A stretch of DNA of 64,000 bases from Halodurantibacterium flavum (lineage in GTDB: Bacteria; Pseudomonadota; Alphaproteobacteria; Rhodobacterales; Rhodobacteraceae), in the NCBI RefSeq assembly GCF_042681825.1, contig NZ_JBHUGH010000010.1, positions 62,001 through 126,000 of the forward strand. The letters are read 5' to 3'. Below the pieces are notes generated by a model. It did no database searches. It saw only the letters and a program-made list of their open reading frames with translations, and was not told the origin of the DNA. The position numbers and the translations under genes are program-made. Position 1 is the stretch's first letter, and each line of letters opens with the position of its first letter. This document shows positions 26,162-34,977 of this stretch, one piece after another.

Positions 26162-26902
26162 TCAGCGCCGCCGGATCGTCGGAAAGGACGAGGCGCGATA
26201 GCGAGCCTCGGGATGGGGTGGTGCGCCCTTGGTGCGCCGCCAGAACGCTGGGCCGCCCCGCCGCAGCCAGAGCGGCAGCGTCAGCACGAAACCCACGATG
26301 AAGCCGCCCGCATGGGCCCAATAGGCCACGCCCCCGCCGGTCGCATCGGTGCCCACGCTGTTCAGCAACTGGAACCCGAACCAGAGGCCGAGCATCAGCC
26401 AGGCGGGAACGGTGAAGATCCGGATAAAGATGATCAGGATGAAAAGGATATCGACCCGCGCACGTGGAAACAGCAGCAGATAGCCGCCCATCACCCCCGC
26501 GATCGCGCCCGACGCGCCGACCATCGGCACGGGCGACCAGGGCGCCGCCGCGTATTGCCACAGCGCCGCGCCCACACCCGAGGCGAGATAGAAGAGCAGG
26601 AAGCCGAAATGGCCGAACTCCTCTTCCATGTTGTCGCCGAAGATCCAGAGAAACAGCATGTTTCCCGCCAGATGCAGCCAGCCACCGTGCAGGAACATCG
26701 AGGTGACGACGGTGCTCCAGTCGCCGCCGCCCTGCGTCAGAAGCTGCGGCACCAGCCCCCAGCGCAGAAAGAACATCATCAAATCGCGGTCATTTCCCAG
26801 AAGCGGAACGTAGGACAGGAACACCGCCACATTCGCCACGATCAGCGCATAGGTGACAAAAGGCGTCTTTTCCGAGGGGTTGTGATCGCGGATCGGGAAC
26901 AT
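26162..26902 (-). CDS. Rhomboid-family intramembrane serine protease
   Basis: 246 residues with about six membrane spans. The catalytic dyad is present: Ser131 in GASGAIAGVMGGY and His197 in AYWAHAGGF. The HGGWLHLAGNMLFLWIFGDNMEE segment (about 72-93) is the conserved L1 loop/TM2 region with its HxxxN. The basic C-terminal tail after residue 215 is short. The substrate is unknown. Its stop abuts suhB; putA lies upstream on the same strand. Confidence 0.92.
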   Translation of the reverse strand: MFPIRDHNPSEKTPFVTYALIVANVAVFLSYVPLLGNDRDLMMFFLRWGLVPQLLTQGGGDWSTVVTSMFLHGGWLHLAGNMLFLWIFGDNMEEEFGHFGFLLFYLASGVGAALWQYAAAPWSPVPMVGASGAIAGVMGGYLLLFPRARVDILFILIIFIRIFTVPAWLMLGLWFGFQLLNSVGTDATGGGVAYWAHAGGFIVGFVLTLPLWLRRGGPAFWRRTKGAPPHPEARYRASSFPTIRRR

Positions 26903-26965
26903 GCGCCCAGCATCCTGATCCGCGACGGCGCGTCAAGGCGCCCCGTATTCGGCCTGAAGGTTTGT

Positions 26966-29900
26966 TCAGCCCCCAGTTTCCGCCAGAAGCTGGGCATTTC
27001 CGCCCGCAGCCGTCGTGTCGATGCAGACATGCCGTTCCACCCAGACATGGACCCGGTCGGGCAGCCCGGTGATCAGCGGCAGGATCGGCCCGGGGCGGGT
27101 GGCAAGCGCGCGACCGTATGACGCCGCATCCCCGTCCCAGCAGATGGCGCCGGAAAACCCGTTCAGTCGCGCCAGTGCCTGGGGTGGCAAGCCTTCGGCC
27201 TCGACCGCAAGGCCGCCGAGCGCGCGGACCGCGGCCGCCTGCGCGGGTGCATCTGGCCCGAGGCAGAGGAGCGGCACCCGCTGATACCAGGACAGGCGGT
27301 TGGATTCGCCCGTCGGCCCCGGCATGTCGCGGACAAGCTGCGCTTCGCGCGCCGGGCTTGACTGACTGAGCGCCTCTTGCACCTCGGCCTCGCGGGCGAT
27401 GCCGGTCGCGACGGTCTGGGGCACGGGGGCGCCGAGGGGCGCACCCGGGCGGGTGAACCGACGCAGATAGTCCGGCCCGCCCGCCTTTGGTCCGGTGCCC
27501 GAAAGCCCCTCGCCGCCGAAAGGCTGGCTGCCGACCACCGCGCCGATCTGGTTGCGGTTCACATAGATGTTGCCGACATTCAGCCGCCCCACGACATCCT
27601 GCACGCGGCTGTCGATCCGGCTGTGCAGCCCGAAGGTAAGACCGTAACCGGTCGCATTGATCGCCGCGACGACCTTGGGCAGGTCCCCGGCGCGGAAGGT
27701 CGCGACATGCAGCACCGGGCCAAAGACTTCGCGTTCCAGATCGCCGATGCCGTTCACGCGCAGAATCGCCGGCCCGATGAAGTGACCCGACCCCGGCGCG
27801 GGCAGGTGCGCGATCAGGCGGCCCTCCGACTCGGCGGTGGCGATATAGGTGGCCATGTCCTCCCGCGCCCCGGCATCGATCACCGGCCCGATATCGGTCG
27901 CCAGATCCCACGGGTCGCCCAGGCGAAGTTCCTGCATCGCCTCGGTCAGCATCTTCAGGATTGCCGGCGCGACATCCTCTTGCAGATAGAGGCAGCGCAG
28001 GGCCGAGCAGCGCTGTCCCGCCGACTGGAACGCACTTGCCAGAATGTCGCGGACCGCCTGTTCCGGCAGCGCCGTGCTGTCAACGACCATCACGTTGAGC
28101 CCGCCGGTCTCTGCGATCAGGGGTGCGCCCGGCGCCATATGCGCGGCCATCTGCCGCCGGATCGAAAGGGCTGTTTCCGTGGACCCGGTAAAGCAGACCC
28201 CCGCCACGCGCGCGTCCCCGGTCAAGGCCGCGCCGACCGACTGGCCCGCCCCCGGCAAAAGCTGAAGCGCATGCGTCGGAACCCCCGCTTCGTGCAGCAG
28301 CCGCGTGGCGAATGCAGCAATGAGCGGTGTCTGCTCTGCCGGTTTGGCCAGCACACCGTTGCCCGCGGCCAGCGCCGCCGCGATCTGCCCAGTAAAGATC
28401 GCAAGCGGGAAGTTCCACGGGCTGATACAGGTGAACACGCCCTGCGCGGGGTGGGGAAGATCGACGATGCCGGCGCTGTAATAGCGCAGGAAATCGACCG
28501 CCTCGCGCAGTTCACCAACCCCGTCGGCAAGGGTCTTTCCCGCCTCTCGCGCAAGAAGGGCGAGGATGGGGCCTGTGTTTTCCTCATAGAGATCGGCCGC
28601 GCGCAAAAGGGTCGCGGCGCGGATCCCGGGCGCGGCGTCCCACGGGGCGGCGGCGGCAAGCGCGGTTTCGACGTCCCTCGGTGTGGCCTCGCGCAGGGTG
28701 CCTGTCAGGTCTTCGGGGGCCGCGGGATTGCGGCAGGGGGTGGGGGCCGCGCCCTCGGCCTTGCCGGCAAGAAGCGGCGCGGCCTCGAACCGGGTGTCGC
28801 GCGCGTCGGCCCGCGCCGTCTCGATCTTCAGCAGGTCGCCCGCATCGGTCAGGTCGAGCCCCTGCGAGTTCCGCCGCCCGGGGGCAAAGAGGTCGGTGCC
28901 ACGGCGCAAGCTGCCGGTGCCTGTCGGTTGCTCCAGCGCCGCAAAGGGGCAGGCGGCCACGGTTTCGGGCGGCACCGCTTCATCGACGATCTGGTTGACG
29001 AAGCTCGAATTGGCGCCGTTTTCCAGAAGCCGCCGCACCAGGTAGGCCAGCAGGTCCCGATGCGCCCCGACCGGGGCATAGATGCGGCAGCGGGTGCCGG
29101 CTTCGGACAGGACGATATCGTGCAGACGCTCACCCATCCCGTGCAGGCGCTGGAATTCGAATGCGCCCCGGTCATCGGCCATATCGAGAATGGCGGCAAC
29201 GGTATGCGCGTTATGGGTGGCGAACTGTGGATAGATCCGGTCGGTCATGCCAAGAAGCTTGCGCGCATTCGCGATGTAGCTCACATCCGTCGCGGCCTTG
29301 CGGGTGAGCACGGGGAAATCGCGAAGGCCCAGCACCTGTGCCCGCTTGATCTCGCTGTCCCAATAGGCGCCCTTGACCAGCCGCACCATGATGCGCCGGT
29401 CAAGCCGGGCTGCCATGTCGTAAAGCCAGTCGATCACCGCACCCGCCCGGCGCCCATAAGCCTGAACGACCACGCCGAAGCCATCCCAGCCCGCCAGACG
29501 GGGTTCGGCCAGAACGGCGGCGATCACGTCGAGCGACAGTTCGAGCCTGTCCGCCTCTTCCGCGTCGATGTTGAGCCCGATGCCCGCATCCCGCGCCTGC
29601 AGCGTCAGTTCGCGCAGGCGGGGGACCAGTTCGGCCATCACCCGGTCCCTTTGCGCGATCTCGTACCGGGGATGCAGTGCCGACAGTTTCACCGAAATCC
29701 CGGGACTGCCCTGAACATCGCCCCTCGCGGCGGGGGCAATGGCCGCAATTGCGGCTGCATAGCTTTCGTAATAGCGCAGGGCGTCGGCCGAATTGCGCGC
29801 GGCCTCGCCCAGCATGTCATAGGAATAGGTATAGCCGCGATCTTCCTGGGTCCGCGCCCGTGCCATGGCGGCCTCGATGGTTTCGCCCAGGACGAACTGG

Positions 29901-30400
29901 CGCCCCATCTCTTTCATCGCGCGGCCGACGGCGCTGCGGATGACGGGCTCGCCCAGCCGCCGGATCGCAGCGCGCAGATGGCCTGCCATTCCCGGCGGCC
30001 GGTCCTCCAGAACCTTGCCTGTCAGCATCAGCGCCCAGGTGGAGGCGTTCACAAGGCTCGACGCCGACTGTCCCAGATGCCGCCCCCAGTCCGAAGGCGC
30101 GATCTTGTCTTCGATCAGCGCATCCATCGTCGCCGCATCCGGGACGCGCAACAGGGCCTCGGCCAGACACATGAGGGCGATGCCTTCGTCGGTCGAGAGG
30201 CCGTATTCCGCCAGAAAGACCTCCATCAGCCCAGGTTTCGCGCTGCTGCGGATACGGCGCACCAGATCGGCGCCCCGGGCGGCAATCCGTGCGCGGTCCT
30301 CGGCCGACAGCGCGGCGCCCTCGACAAGGGCGCGGGTCAAGGTCGTCTCATCGCGCAGGGCGTGAAAGCGGATCAGGTCAATCGGGTCGGTCATCGGCAT
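26966..30400 (-). CDS. putA: Bifunctional proline dehydrogenase / P5C dehydrogenase
   Basis: Oxidises proline to glutamate in two steps with substrate channelling. 1144 residues: proline dehydrogenase barrel (about 60-460, with RLVKGAYWDSEIKRAQ), aldehyde dehydrogenase domain (about 520-980) with catalytic cysteine in QSAGQRCSALR and NAD-site ISPWNFPLAIFTG, and a C-terminal extension typical of long PutA proteins. The ribbon-helix-helix DNA-binding domain of E. coli PutA is absent, in keeping with regulation by the adjacent putR. The start is uncertain: MPMTDP at 30400, MTDP at 30394 or MRDHS at 30430. Confidence 0.95.
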   Translation of the reverse strand: MPMTDPIDLIRFHALRDETTLTRALVEGAALSAEDRARIAARGADLVRRIRSSAKPGLMEVFLAEYGLSTDEGIALMCLAEALLRVPDAATMDALIEDKIAPSDWGRHLGQSASSLVNASTWALMLTGKVLEDRPPGMAGHLRAAIRRLGEPVIRSAVGRAMKEMGRQFVLGETIEAAMARARTQEDRGYTYSYDMLGEAARNSADALRYYESYAAAIAAIAPAARGDVQGSPGISVKLSALHPRYEIAQRDRVMAELVPRLRELTLQARDAGIGLNIDAEEADRLELSLDVIAAVLAEPRLAGWDGFGVVVQAYGRRAGAVIDWLYDMAARLDRRIMVRLVKGAYWDSEIKRAQVLGLRDFPVLTRKAATDVSYIANARKLLGMTDRIYPQFATHNAHTVAAILDMADDRGAFEFQRLHGMGERLHDIVLSEAGTRCRIYAPVGAHRDLLAYLVRRLLENGANSSFVNQIVDEAVPPETVAACPFAALEQPTGTGSLRRGTDLFAPGRRNSQGLDLTDAGDLLKIETARADARDTRFEAAPLLAGKAEGAAPTPCRNPAAPEDLTGTLREATPRDVETALAAAAPWDAAPGIRAATLLRAADLYEENTGPILALLAREAGKTLADGVGELREAVDFLRYYSAGIVDLPHPAQGVFTCISPWNFPLAIFTGQIAAALAAGNGVLAKPAEQTPLIAAFATRLLHEAGVPTHALQLLPGAGQSVGAALTGDARVAGVCFTGSTETALSIRRQMAAHMAPGAPLIAETGGLNVMVVDSTALPEQAVRDILASAFQSAGQRCSALRCLYLQEDVAPAILKMLTEAMQELRLGDPWDLATDIGPVIDAGAREDMATYIATAESEGRLIAHLPAPGSGHFIGPAILRVNGIGDLEREVFGPVLHVATFRAGDLPKVVAAINATGYGLTFGLHSRIDSRVQDVVGRLNVGNIYVNRNQIGAVVGSQPFGGEGLSGTGPKAGGPDYLRRFTRPGAPLGAPVPQTVATGIAREAEVQEALSQSSPAREAQLVRDMPGPTGESNRLSWYQRVPLLCLGPDAPAQAAAVRALGGLAVEAEGLPPQALARLNGFSGAICWDGDAASYGRALATRPGPILPLITGLPDRVHVWVERHVCIDTTAAGGNAQLLAETGG

Positions 30401-30508
30401 CCATGGCGCATGAGGGGAATGGTCGCGCATGATAACCCAGTGCCAGCCGCCGTTCCGCCTGATATGGCATGGCTGTGCGGGACGATCGCCCGAAAGCCGG
30501 AGAAAAAC

Positions 30509-30970
30509 ATGCCCAAGGAACCTGCGGATCTCGACCGTTACGACCATGCCATCCTCCGGGTCCTTGCGACCGAAGGGCGGATCAGCGCCGCGGAACTGGC
30601 GCGGCGCATCAGCCTGTCGAAATCCCCGACGCAGGCGCGCCTGAAACGGCTGGAGCAAGAGGGCGTCATTCGCGGCTATCGCGCGATCCTCGACCCGATC
30701 CGGCTGGATCAGGCGCATGTGGCCTTTGTCGAGGTCCGGCTATCGGACACGCGCGAGGTCGCGTTGCAGGCCTTCAACCGCGCGGTGCTCGCGCTGCCGG
30801 AAATCGAGCAATGCCACATGATCGCCGGCGGGTTCGACTATTTGCTGAAGGTCAGGACCGGGGATATCGCCGAATACCGCCGGGTGCTGGCCGAGCGGAT
30901 CTCGGCGCTGCCGCATGTCGCCTCAACCTCGACCTATGTCGCGATGGAGGCGGTCAAAGAGGTGTTCTGA
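30509..30970 (+). CDS. putR: Lrp-family proline regulator
   Basis: 153 residues: helix-turn-helix (YDHAILRVLATEGRISAAELARRISLSKSPTQARL) and RAM domain (about 75-150). It is divergent from putA with 108 bases between the starts, the arrangement of R. capsulatus PutR, which activates putA in response to proline. Start at 30509 has GGAG 8 bases upstream. The role is inferred from this arrangement and the absence of a DNA-binding domain in PutA. Confidence 0.92.
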   Translation: MPKEPADLDRYDHAILRVLATEGRISAAELARRISLSKSPTQARLKRLEQEGVIRGYRAILDPIRLDQAHVAFVEVRLSDTREVALQAFNRAVLALPEIEQCHMIAGGFDYLLKVRTGDIAEYRRVLAERISALPHVASTSTYVAMEAVKEVF

Positions 30971-30975
30971 CGACC

Positions 30976-31003
30976 TTGCCCCCGGCGGCGCATCCGCTAT
31001 GGT
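30976..31003 (+). promoter_or_regulatory. Predicted promoter of tRNA-Leu
   Basis: TTGCCC (30976-30981), a 16-base spacer and TATGGT (30998-31003) lie just after the putR stop and end 10 bases before the tRNA. Confidence 0.55.
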
Positions 31004-31013
31004 CGCGCCGCCT

Positions 31014-31097
31014 GCCCGCGTGGTGGAATGGTAGACACAGGGGACTTAAAATCCCTAGGCGAATGCCGTGCCGGTTCGAGTCCGGCCGCGGGCACCA
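31014..31097 (+). tRNA. tRNA-Leu (UAA)
   Basis: 84-base type II tRNA. The acceptor GCCCGCG (31014-31020) pairs with CGCGGGC (31087-31093), then A and an encoded CCA. The anticodon arm GGGGA/TCCCT holds loop CTTAAAA with anticodon TAA. A variable arm lies between the anticodon arm and the GGTTCGAGTCC T-arm. Its CCA ends one base before the stop codon of convergent metG. Confidence 0.97.
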
Positions 31098-31098
31098 G

Positions 31099-32817
31099 TC
31101 AGGACCGGATGCCGGAGAACCGCTGTTGCCAGTCGGCGCGCTCTTCGTCCGTGATCTTGCGGAAGAGGACCTCCGGGACCGTGAAGGCATGACCTGCGGG
31201 AAGCGAGATCAGGGCTGCGTCAAGATCGGCGGGCCATGTCCAGTCATCGCTGCCCATCGCCACCATCATCGCGCCTGCGGCATCCGGAATGAAGGGCTGC
31301 GACAGGATCGCATAGACCCGGATGAGGTTGAGCGCGAGCCGGACCTGCGCCGCCGCCCGCGCCGGATCTTCCTTGACGACCGACCAGGGCGCGGCGCTTT
31401 GCAGATATTCGTTTCCTGCGACCCAGATCGCCCGCAATTCGGCGGCGGCCTTGCGGACCTCCATCGCCTCCATATGCATCTCATAGGCGCGGATGCGGGA
31501 TGCAAGCTCGGCTGTCAGCGCCTCTTCTTGCGGGCCGGTGGCGCCCCCTTCGGGCACCGTCTCGCCGAATTTGGAGCGGCAGAATTTCGTGACCCGGCTG
31601 ACGAGGTTGCCGAGCACGTCGGCAAGATCCTTGTTCACGCTCGCCTGAAAATTCTCCCACGTGAACTCGCTGTCGGAATTTTCGGGTGCATGGGACAACA
31701 GCCACCAGCGCCAGTAGTCCGCAGGCAGGATCGAGAGCGCCTGATCCATGAAGACGCCGCGCCCCTGCGAGGTCGAGAACTGCCCGCCATCGTAGTTCAG
31801 GTAGTTGAACGACTTGATGTAATCCACGAGCTTCCACGGCTCGCCGGAACCCATGATGGTGGCCGGGAAGGAAAGCGTGTGGAAGGGCACGTTGTCCTTG
31901 CCCATGAACTGGACATAGCGCACGTCGTCCGCGCCCTCGTCGAGCCGCCACCAGCGGCGCCATGCTGCGTCGTCCTGACCGGTCGCATCCGCCCATTCGG
32001 CAGTGCCGGCGATGTATTCGACGGGCGCGTCGAACCAGACGTAAAAGACCTTGCCCTCCATCCCGGGCCAGTCTTCGCGGCCCTTCCTGACCGGCACGCC
32101 CCATTGCAGGTCACGGGTGATGCCCCGGTCCTGAAGCCCCTCGCCGTCATGCAGCCACTTCCTGGCGATCGAGGTCGTAAGAACCGGCCAGTCGGTCTTG
32201 CTGTCGATCCACGCATCGAGCTTGTCGCGCAGGGCCGATTGACGGAGATAAAGGTGCTTGGTTTCGCGCACCTCCAGATCGGTCGAGCCGGAGATGGCCG
32301 AGCGCGGGTTGATCAGATCGGTCGGATCGAGCTGCTTGGTGCAGTTCTCGCACTGATCGCCCCGCGCCTTGTCGTAACCGCAATTCGGGCAGGTGCCTTC
32401 GATATACCGGTCAGGGAGAAAGCGTCCATCCGCGTGGGAATAGACCTGCTTTTCCGACACCTCGGTGATGTAGCCGTTTTCGGCCAGCTTGCCTGCGAAA
32501 TGCTGGGTCAGGACGTGGTTGCGCGCGCTCGACGAGCGGCCGAAATGATCGAAGGACAGGCGGAAGCCCTGGGCCAGGTCCTTCTGCACCTCGTGCATTT
32601 CTGCGCAATATTGTGCCACCGGCTTGCCTGCCTTGGCCGCGGCGAGTTCGGCGGGCGTGCCGTGTTCATCGGTCGCGCAGATGAACATCACCTCATGCCC
32701 GCGGGCGCGCATGTAGCGCGCATAGAGATCTGCGGGCAACTGGCTGCCCACAAGGTTCCCCAGATGCTTGATCCCGTTGATATAGGGAATGGCTGAGGTG
32801 ATGAGAATGCGTGCCAT
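31099..32817 (-). CDS. metG: Methionyl-tRNA synthetase
   Basis: 572 residues of the short MetG form. The start at 32817 gives [22 protein letters not shown], with HLGN as the HIGH motif; the frame is open 84 codons upstream, but that is not family sequence. A zinc knuckle follows ([17 protein letters not shown], about residues 140-156). [11 protein letters not shown] and [10 protein letters not shown] cover the class I active site; the KMSKS position reads FSTSQG here. The anticodon-binding domain is C-terminal, and no tRNA-binding EMAP domain is present. Confidence 0.95.
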   Translation of the reverse strand: MARILITSAIPYINGIKHLGNLVGSQLPADLYARYMRARGHEVMFICATDEHGTPAELAAAKAGKPVAQYCAEMHEVQKDLAQGFRLSFDHFGRSSSARNHVLTQHFAGKLAENGYITEVSEKQVYSHADGRFLPDRYIEGTCPNCGYDKARGDQCENCTKQLDPTDLINPRSAISGSTDLEVRETKHLYLRQSALRDKLDAWIDSKTDWPVLTTSIARKWLHDGEGLQDRGITRDLQWGVPVRKGREDWPGMEGKVFYVWFDAPVEYIAGTAEWADATGQDDAAWRRWWRLDEGADDVRYVQFMGKDNVPFHTLSFPATIMGSGEPWKLVDYIKSFNYLNYDGGQFSTSQGRGVFMDQALSILPADYWRWWLLSHAPENSDSEFTWENFQASVNKDLADVLGNLVSRVTKFCRSKFGETVPEGGATGPQEEALTAELASRIRAYEMHMEAMEVRKAAAELRAIWVAGNEYLQSAAPWSVVKEDPARAAAQVRLALNLIRVYAILSQPFIPDAAGAMMVAMGSDDWTWPADLDAALISLPAGHAFTVPEVLFRKITDEERADWQQRFSGIRS

Positions 32818-33207
32818 GCGTACCCCCGGCTGGCTGTCACGGCCCCCTTTATCGCAGCTTTGACCCAAGGACCAGAGCATCGCCCAAGAGCCGTTCGCAG
32901 CGGATCGGAGGGGGGTGCGACGCGTTGATGCAGCCTTTTGCAGCACATCCGGCAAAAGGCCGCCGAAAGCGTCATGAAACTGTTGCGACAGCCCGCCGCG
33001 AGCCACCGCAAGCCCTTGCGGAGCGGCAATAAAATCGCCACATCGGCAGCCACGATGCTGCATGTGCAAAGGCCGGCGAATCGGGCGGGGTGCTGTTGTG
33101 GACAGGCAGTTCCCGGCTTTTTGGACGCGCAGATGCGGTCAGGGCGGAACCAACCTCGCCTGACGGTTTTTATAGTCAGGTCAAACTGTGGCGGATCATA
33201 CAGGCTT
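32818..33207. other. 390-base intergenic region, metG to opgG
   Basis: No convincing gene. It must contain the promoters of divergent metG and the opg operon. A hairpin CCGCAAG-CC-CTTGCGG lies at 33006-33021. Near the opgG end, CCTGA (33158-33162) and TCAGG (33176-33180) frame an AT-rich stretch. No clear regulator box is recognised. Confidence 0.5.
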
Positions 33208-34812
33208 ATGGATAGAACTGAGTTGAAGTTCGGATCGATGACCCGGCGGCGGGTCCTGTCGGCGGCGCCTGCTGCTGCCGCGCTCATGGGCTCTGTCGCC
33301 CTTCCGTTTCAGCTGCTTGCGCAGGATCAGGGCGCAGCCCCGGTGGGCACCCCCTTTTCGTTTGACCTCTTGACCGAGGCGATGCGGGAAAAGGCGCAGG
33401 AACCCTATGCGCCGGTCGAGGCCGTGCCGAGCTTTCTGCAAAGCCTGCAATATGACGACTATCGCCTGATCCGTTACCGCCCCGACCGCGCCCGCTGGCG
33501 TGATCAGGAAGGGGTCAATTTCTCGCTGCACGCCTTCAGCATGGGCTGGCTGTTCAACGAACCCGTGCAGGTGGCCGAGGTTGTCGATGGCCGCGCGCGC
33601 GAGATGGTCTTCAACACCGATGATTTCGAGTTCCTGAACGATCTGGCGGAACGTATCCCGGAACATGAGGATATGGCCGGTGTCGCTGGCATCCGCCTGA
33701 ACTACCCGCTCAACCGGTCGGATATTTCCGATGAGCTGGTGGCCTTCGTCGGGGCGAGCTATTTTCGCGCCCTCGGGCAGGGGAACGCCTATGGCATCTC
33801 GGCGCGCGGGCTCGCGATCAATACCGGCCTGTCGGCGGGTGAGGAATTCCCGCGCTTTTCGCATTTCTGGCTGGAACGTCCGGCCCCCGGCGCGCGCCAG
33901 GTCATCATCCATGCGGCGCTGGAAAGCCCCAGCGTCACAGGCGCCTACCGCTTTGTCATCACCCCCGGCGTGGACACTGTGATGGACGTGACGGCGCGGC
34001 TTTTCTTCCGCGCGGATGTTGAGCAGTTGGGCATCGCGCCCCTGACCTCGATGTTCCTATACGACGAAAAGAACCGGGCCACGTTCGACGATTATCGCCC
34101 TCAGGTGCATGACAGCAACGGCCTGCTGATCACGCGCAATGACGGGGACGTCCTGTGGCGGCCGCTGAACAACCCGCCGCGCCTTTCGGGTTCCTACTTT
34201 ACCGAGGTGCAGCCCCGGAACTTTGGCCTTTACCAGCGCGACCGGGATTTCGCGCAGTATCAGGACAAGGAGGCGCGTTATGAACTGCGCCCGTCCCTGA
34301 GCGTGGAACCAATCGGCGAGTGGGGACTAGGAAACGTGCGGCTGGTCGAAATTCCGACCGACCTTGAAGTCAACGACAACATCGTCGCGTTCTGGGTCCC
34401 CGATACCCCTGTCCGGGCAGGGGATGAACGTGAATTCAGCTACCGGCTGCGTTGGGGGATGCTTGATCCCGATCGCATGACGGACCGGGCCTGGATCGAA
34501 AGAACCAGCACCGGTGAGGGCGGGGCATCCGGCGTCGCGGCGCCGGAAGGGCTGCGCAAGTTCGTGGTCGATTTCAAGGGCGGGATGCTGGGCCGCCTTC
34601 CGGCCGATGCAGAGGTGGAGCCCGCGATCTGGGTTTCATCGACAGGAGAGGTCGTGAGCCAGACGCTTTCCAAGATGCCGCAGGATGACATGTGGCGACT
34701 GGTGCTGGACGTGCAGGGCACACGTGACAGCACGATTGAACTGGTGGCCCATGTTGCAGGTTACGGGCGGAAGCTTTCGGAAACCTGGCTTTATCAATGG
34801 ATAAGATCATGA
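33208..34812 (+). CDS. opgG: Periplasmic glucan biosynthesis protein OpgG/OpgD family
   Basis: Periplasmic protein needed for synthesis of osmoregulated periplasmic glucans, acting on the beta-glucan backbone. 534-residue precursor with a twin-arginine-like signal (MTRRRVLSAAPAAAAL, residues 11-26) and cleavage near LLAQDQ. The family core includes PFSFDLLTEAMREKAQEPY, HAFSMGWLFNEPV, GASYFRALGQGNAYGISARGLAI and FPRFSHFWLERP. Start at 33208 or at the internal ATG 33238, just before the arginines. It overlaps opgI by 4 bases (ATGA). The Tat-type signal is more like E. coli OpgD, but the operon order is that of R. sphaeroides opgG. Confidence 0.93.
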   Translation: MDRTELKFGSMTRRRVLSAAPAAAALMGSVALPFQLLAQDQGAAPVGTPFSFDLLTEAMREKAQEPYAPVEAVPSFLQSLQYDDYRLIRYRPDRARWRDQEGVNFSLHAFSMGWLFNEPVQVAEVVDGRAREMVFNTDDFEFLNDLAERIPEHEDMAGVAGIRLNYPLNRSDISDELVAFVGASYFRALGQGNAYGISARGLAINTGLSAGEEFPRFSHFWLERPAPGARQVIIHAALESPSVTGAYRFVITPGVDTVMDVTARLFFRADVEQLGIAPLTSMFLYDEKNRATFDDYRPQVHDSNGLLITRNDGDVLWRPLNNPPRLSGSYFTEVQPRNFGLYQRDRDFAQYQDKEARYELRPSLSVEPIGEWGLGNVRLVEIPTDLEVNDNIVAFWVPDTPVRAGDEREFSYRLRWGMLDPDRMTDRAWIERTSTGEGGASGVAAPEGLRKFVVDFKGGMLGRLPADAEVEPAIWVSSTGEVVSQTLSKMPQDDMWRLVLDVQGTRDSTIELVAHVAGYGRKLSETWLYQWIRS

Positions 34813-34970
34813 ACATGATGACGTCCGATATCAAAGCTGAGCGGTCTTATGACCTGCCCAATGCCCCGCTTGCCATGCCCAAGCAGGTTCTTGAACATGA
34901 CCTGAGCCTCGGCGCCCGCCTTCTTCAGGCGATCATGACGCTGCTGCCGGCGGCCAGGGCGGGGCACTGA
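34809..34970 (+). CDS. opgI: Small protein of the glucan operon (OpgI position)
   Basis: 53 residues (MNMMTSDIKAERSYDLPNAP at the start, ending ALLPAARAGH-like). It starts inside the opgG stop (ATGA) and ends 7 bases before opgH, so it is almost certainly translated as part of the operon. From memory the R. sphaeroides operon is opgG-opgI-opgH-opgC, with opgI a small gene of unknown role. It has no signal peptide; a helical C-terminal half (DLSLGARLLQAIMTLLPAA) is amphipathic. The name rests on position rather than on compared sequence. It is below the size at which most gene finders report a gene. Confidence 0.75.
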   Translation: MNMMTSDIKAERSYDLPNAPLAMPKQVLEHDLSLGARLLQAIMTLLPAARAGH

Positions 34971-34977
34971 ACCCGAG

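Noticed and set aside
27377..30508. Long plus-strand frame opposite putA and leading into putR
   Set aside because: The part before 30509 is antisense to putA with shadow composition; only the last 153 codons form the Lrp regulator.
32938..33207. Upstream in-frame extension of opgG
   Set aside because: The residues are not signal-like and lack family similarity; the start near 33208 gives a proper Tat-type signal peptide.
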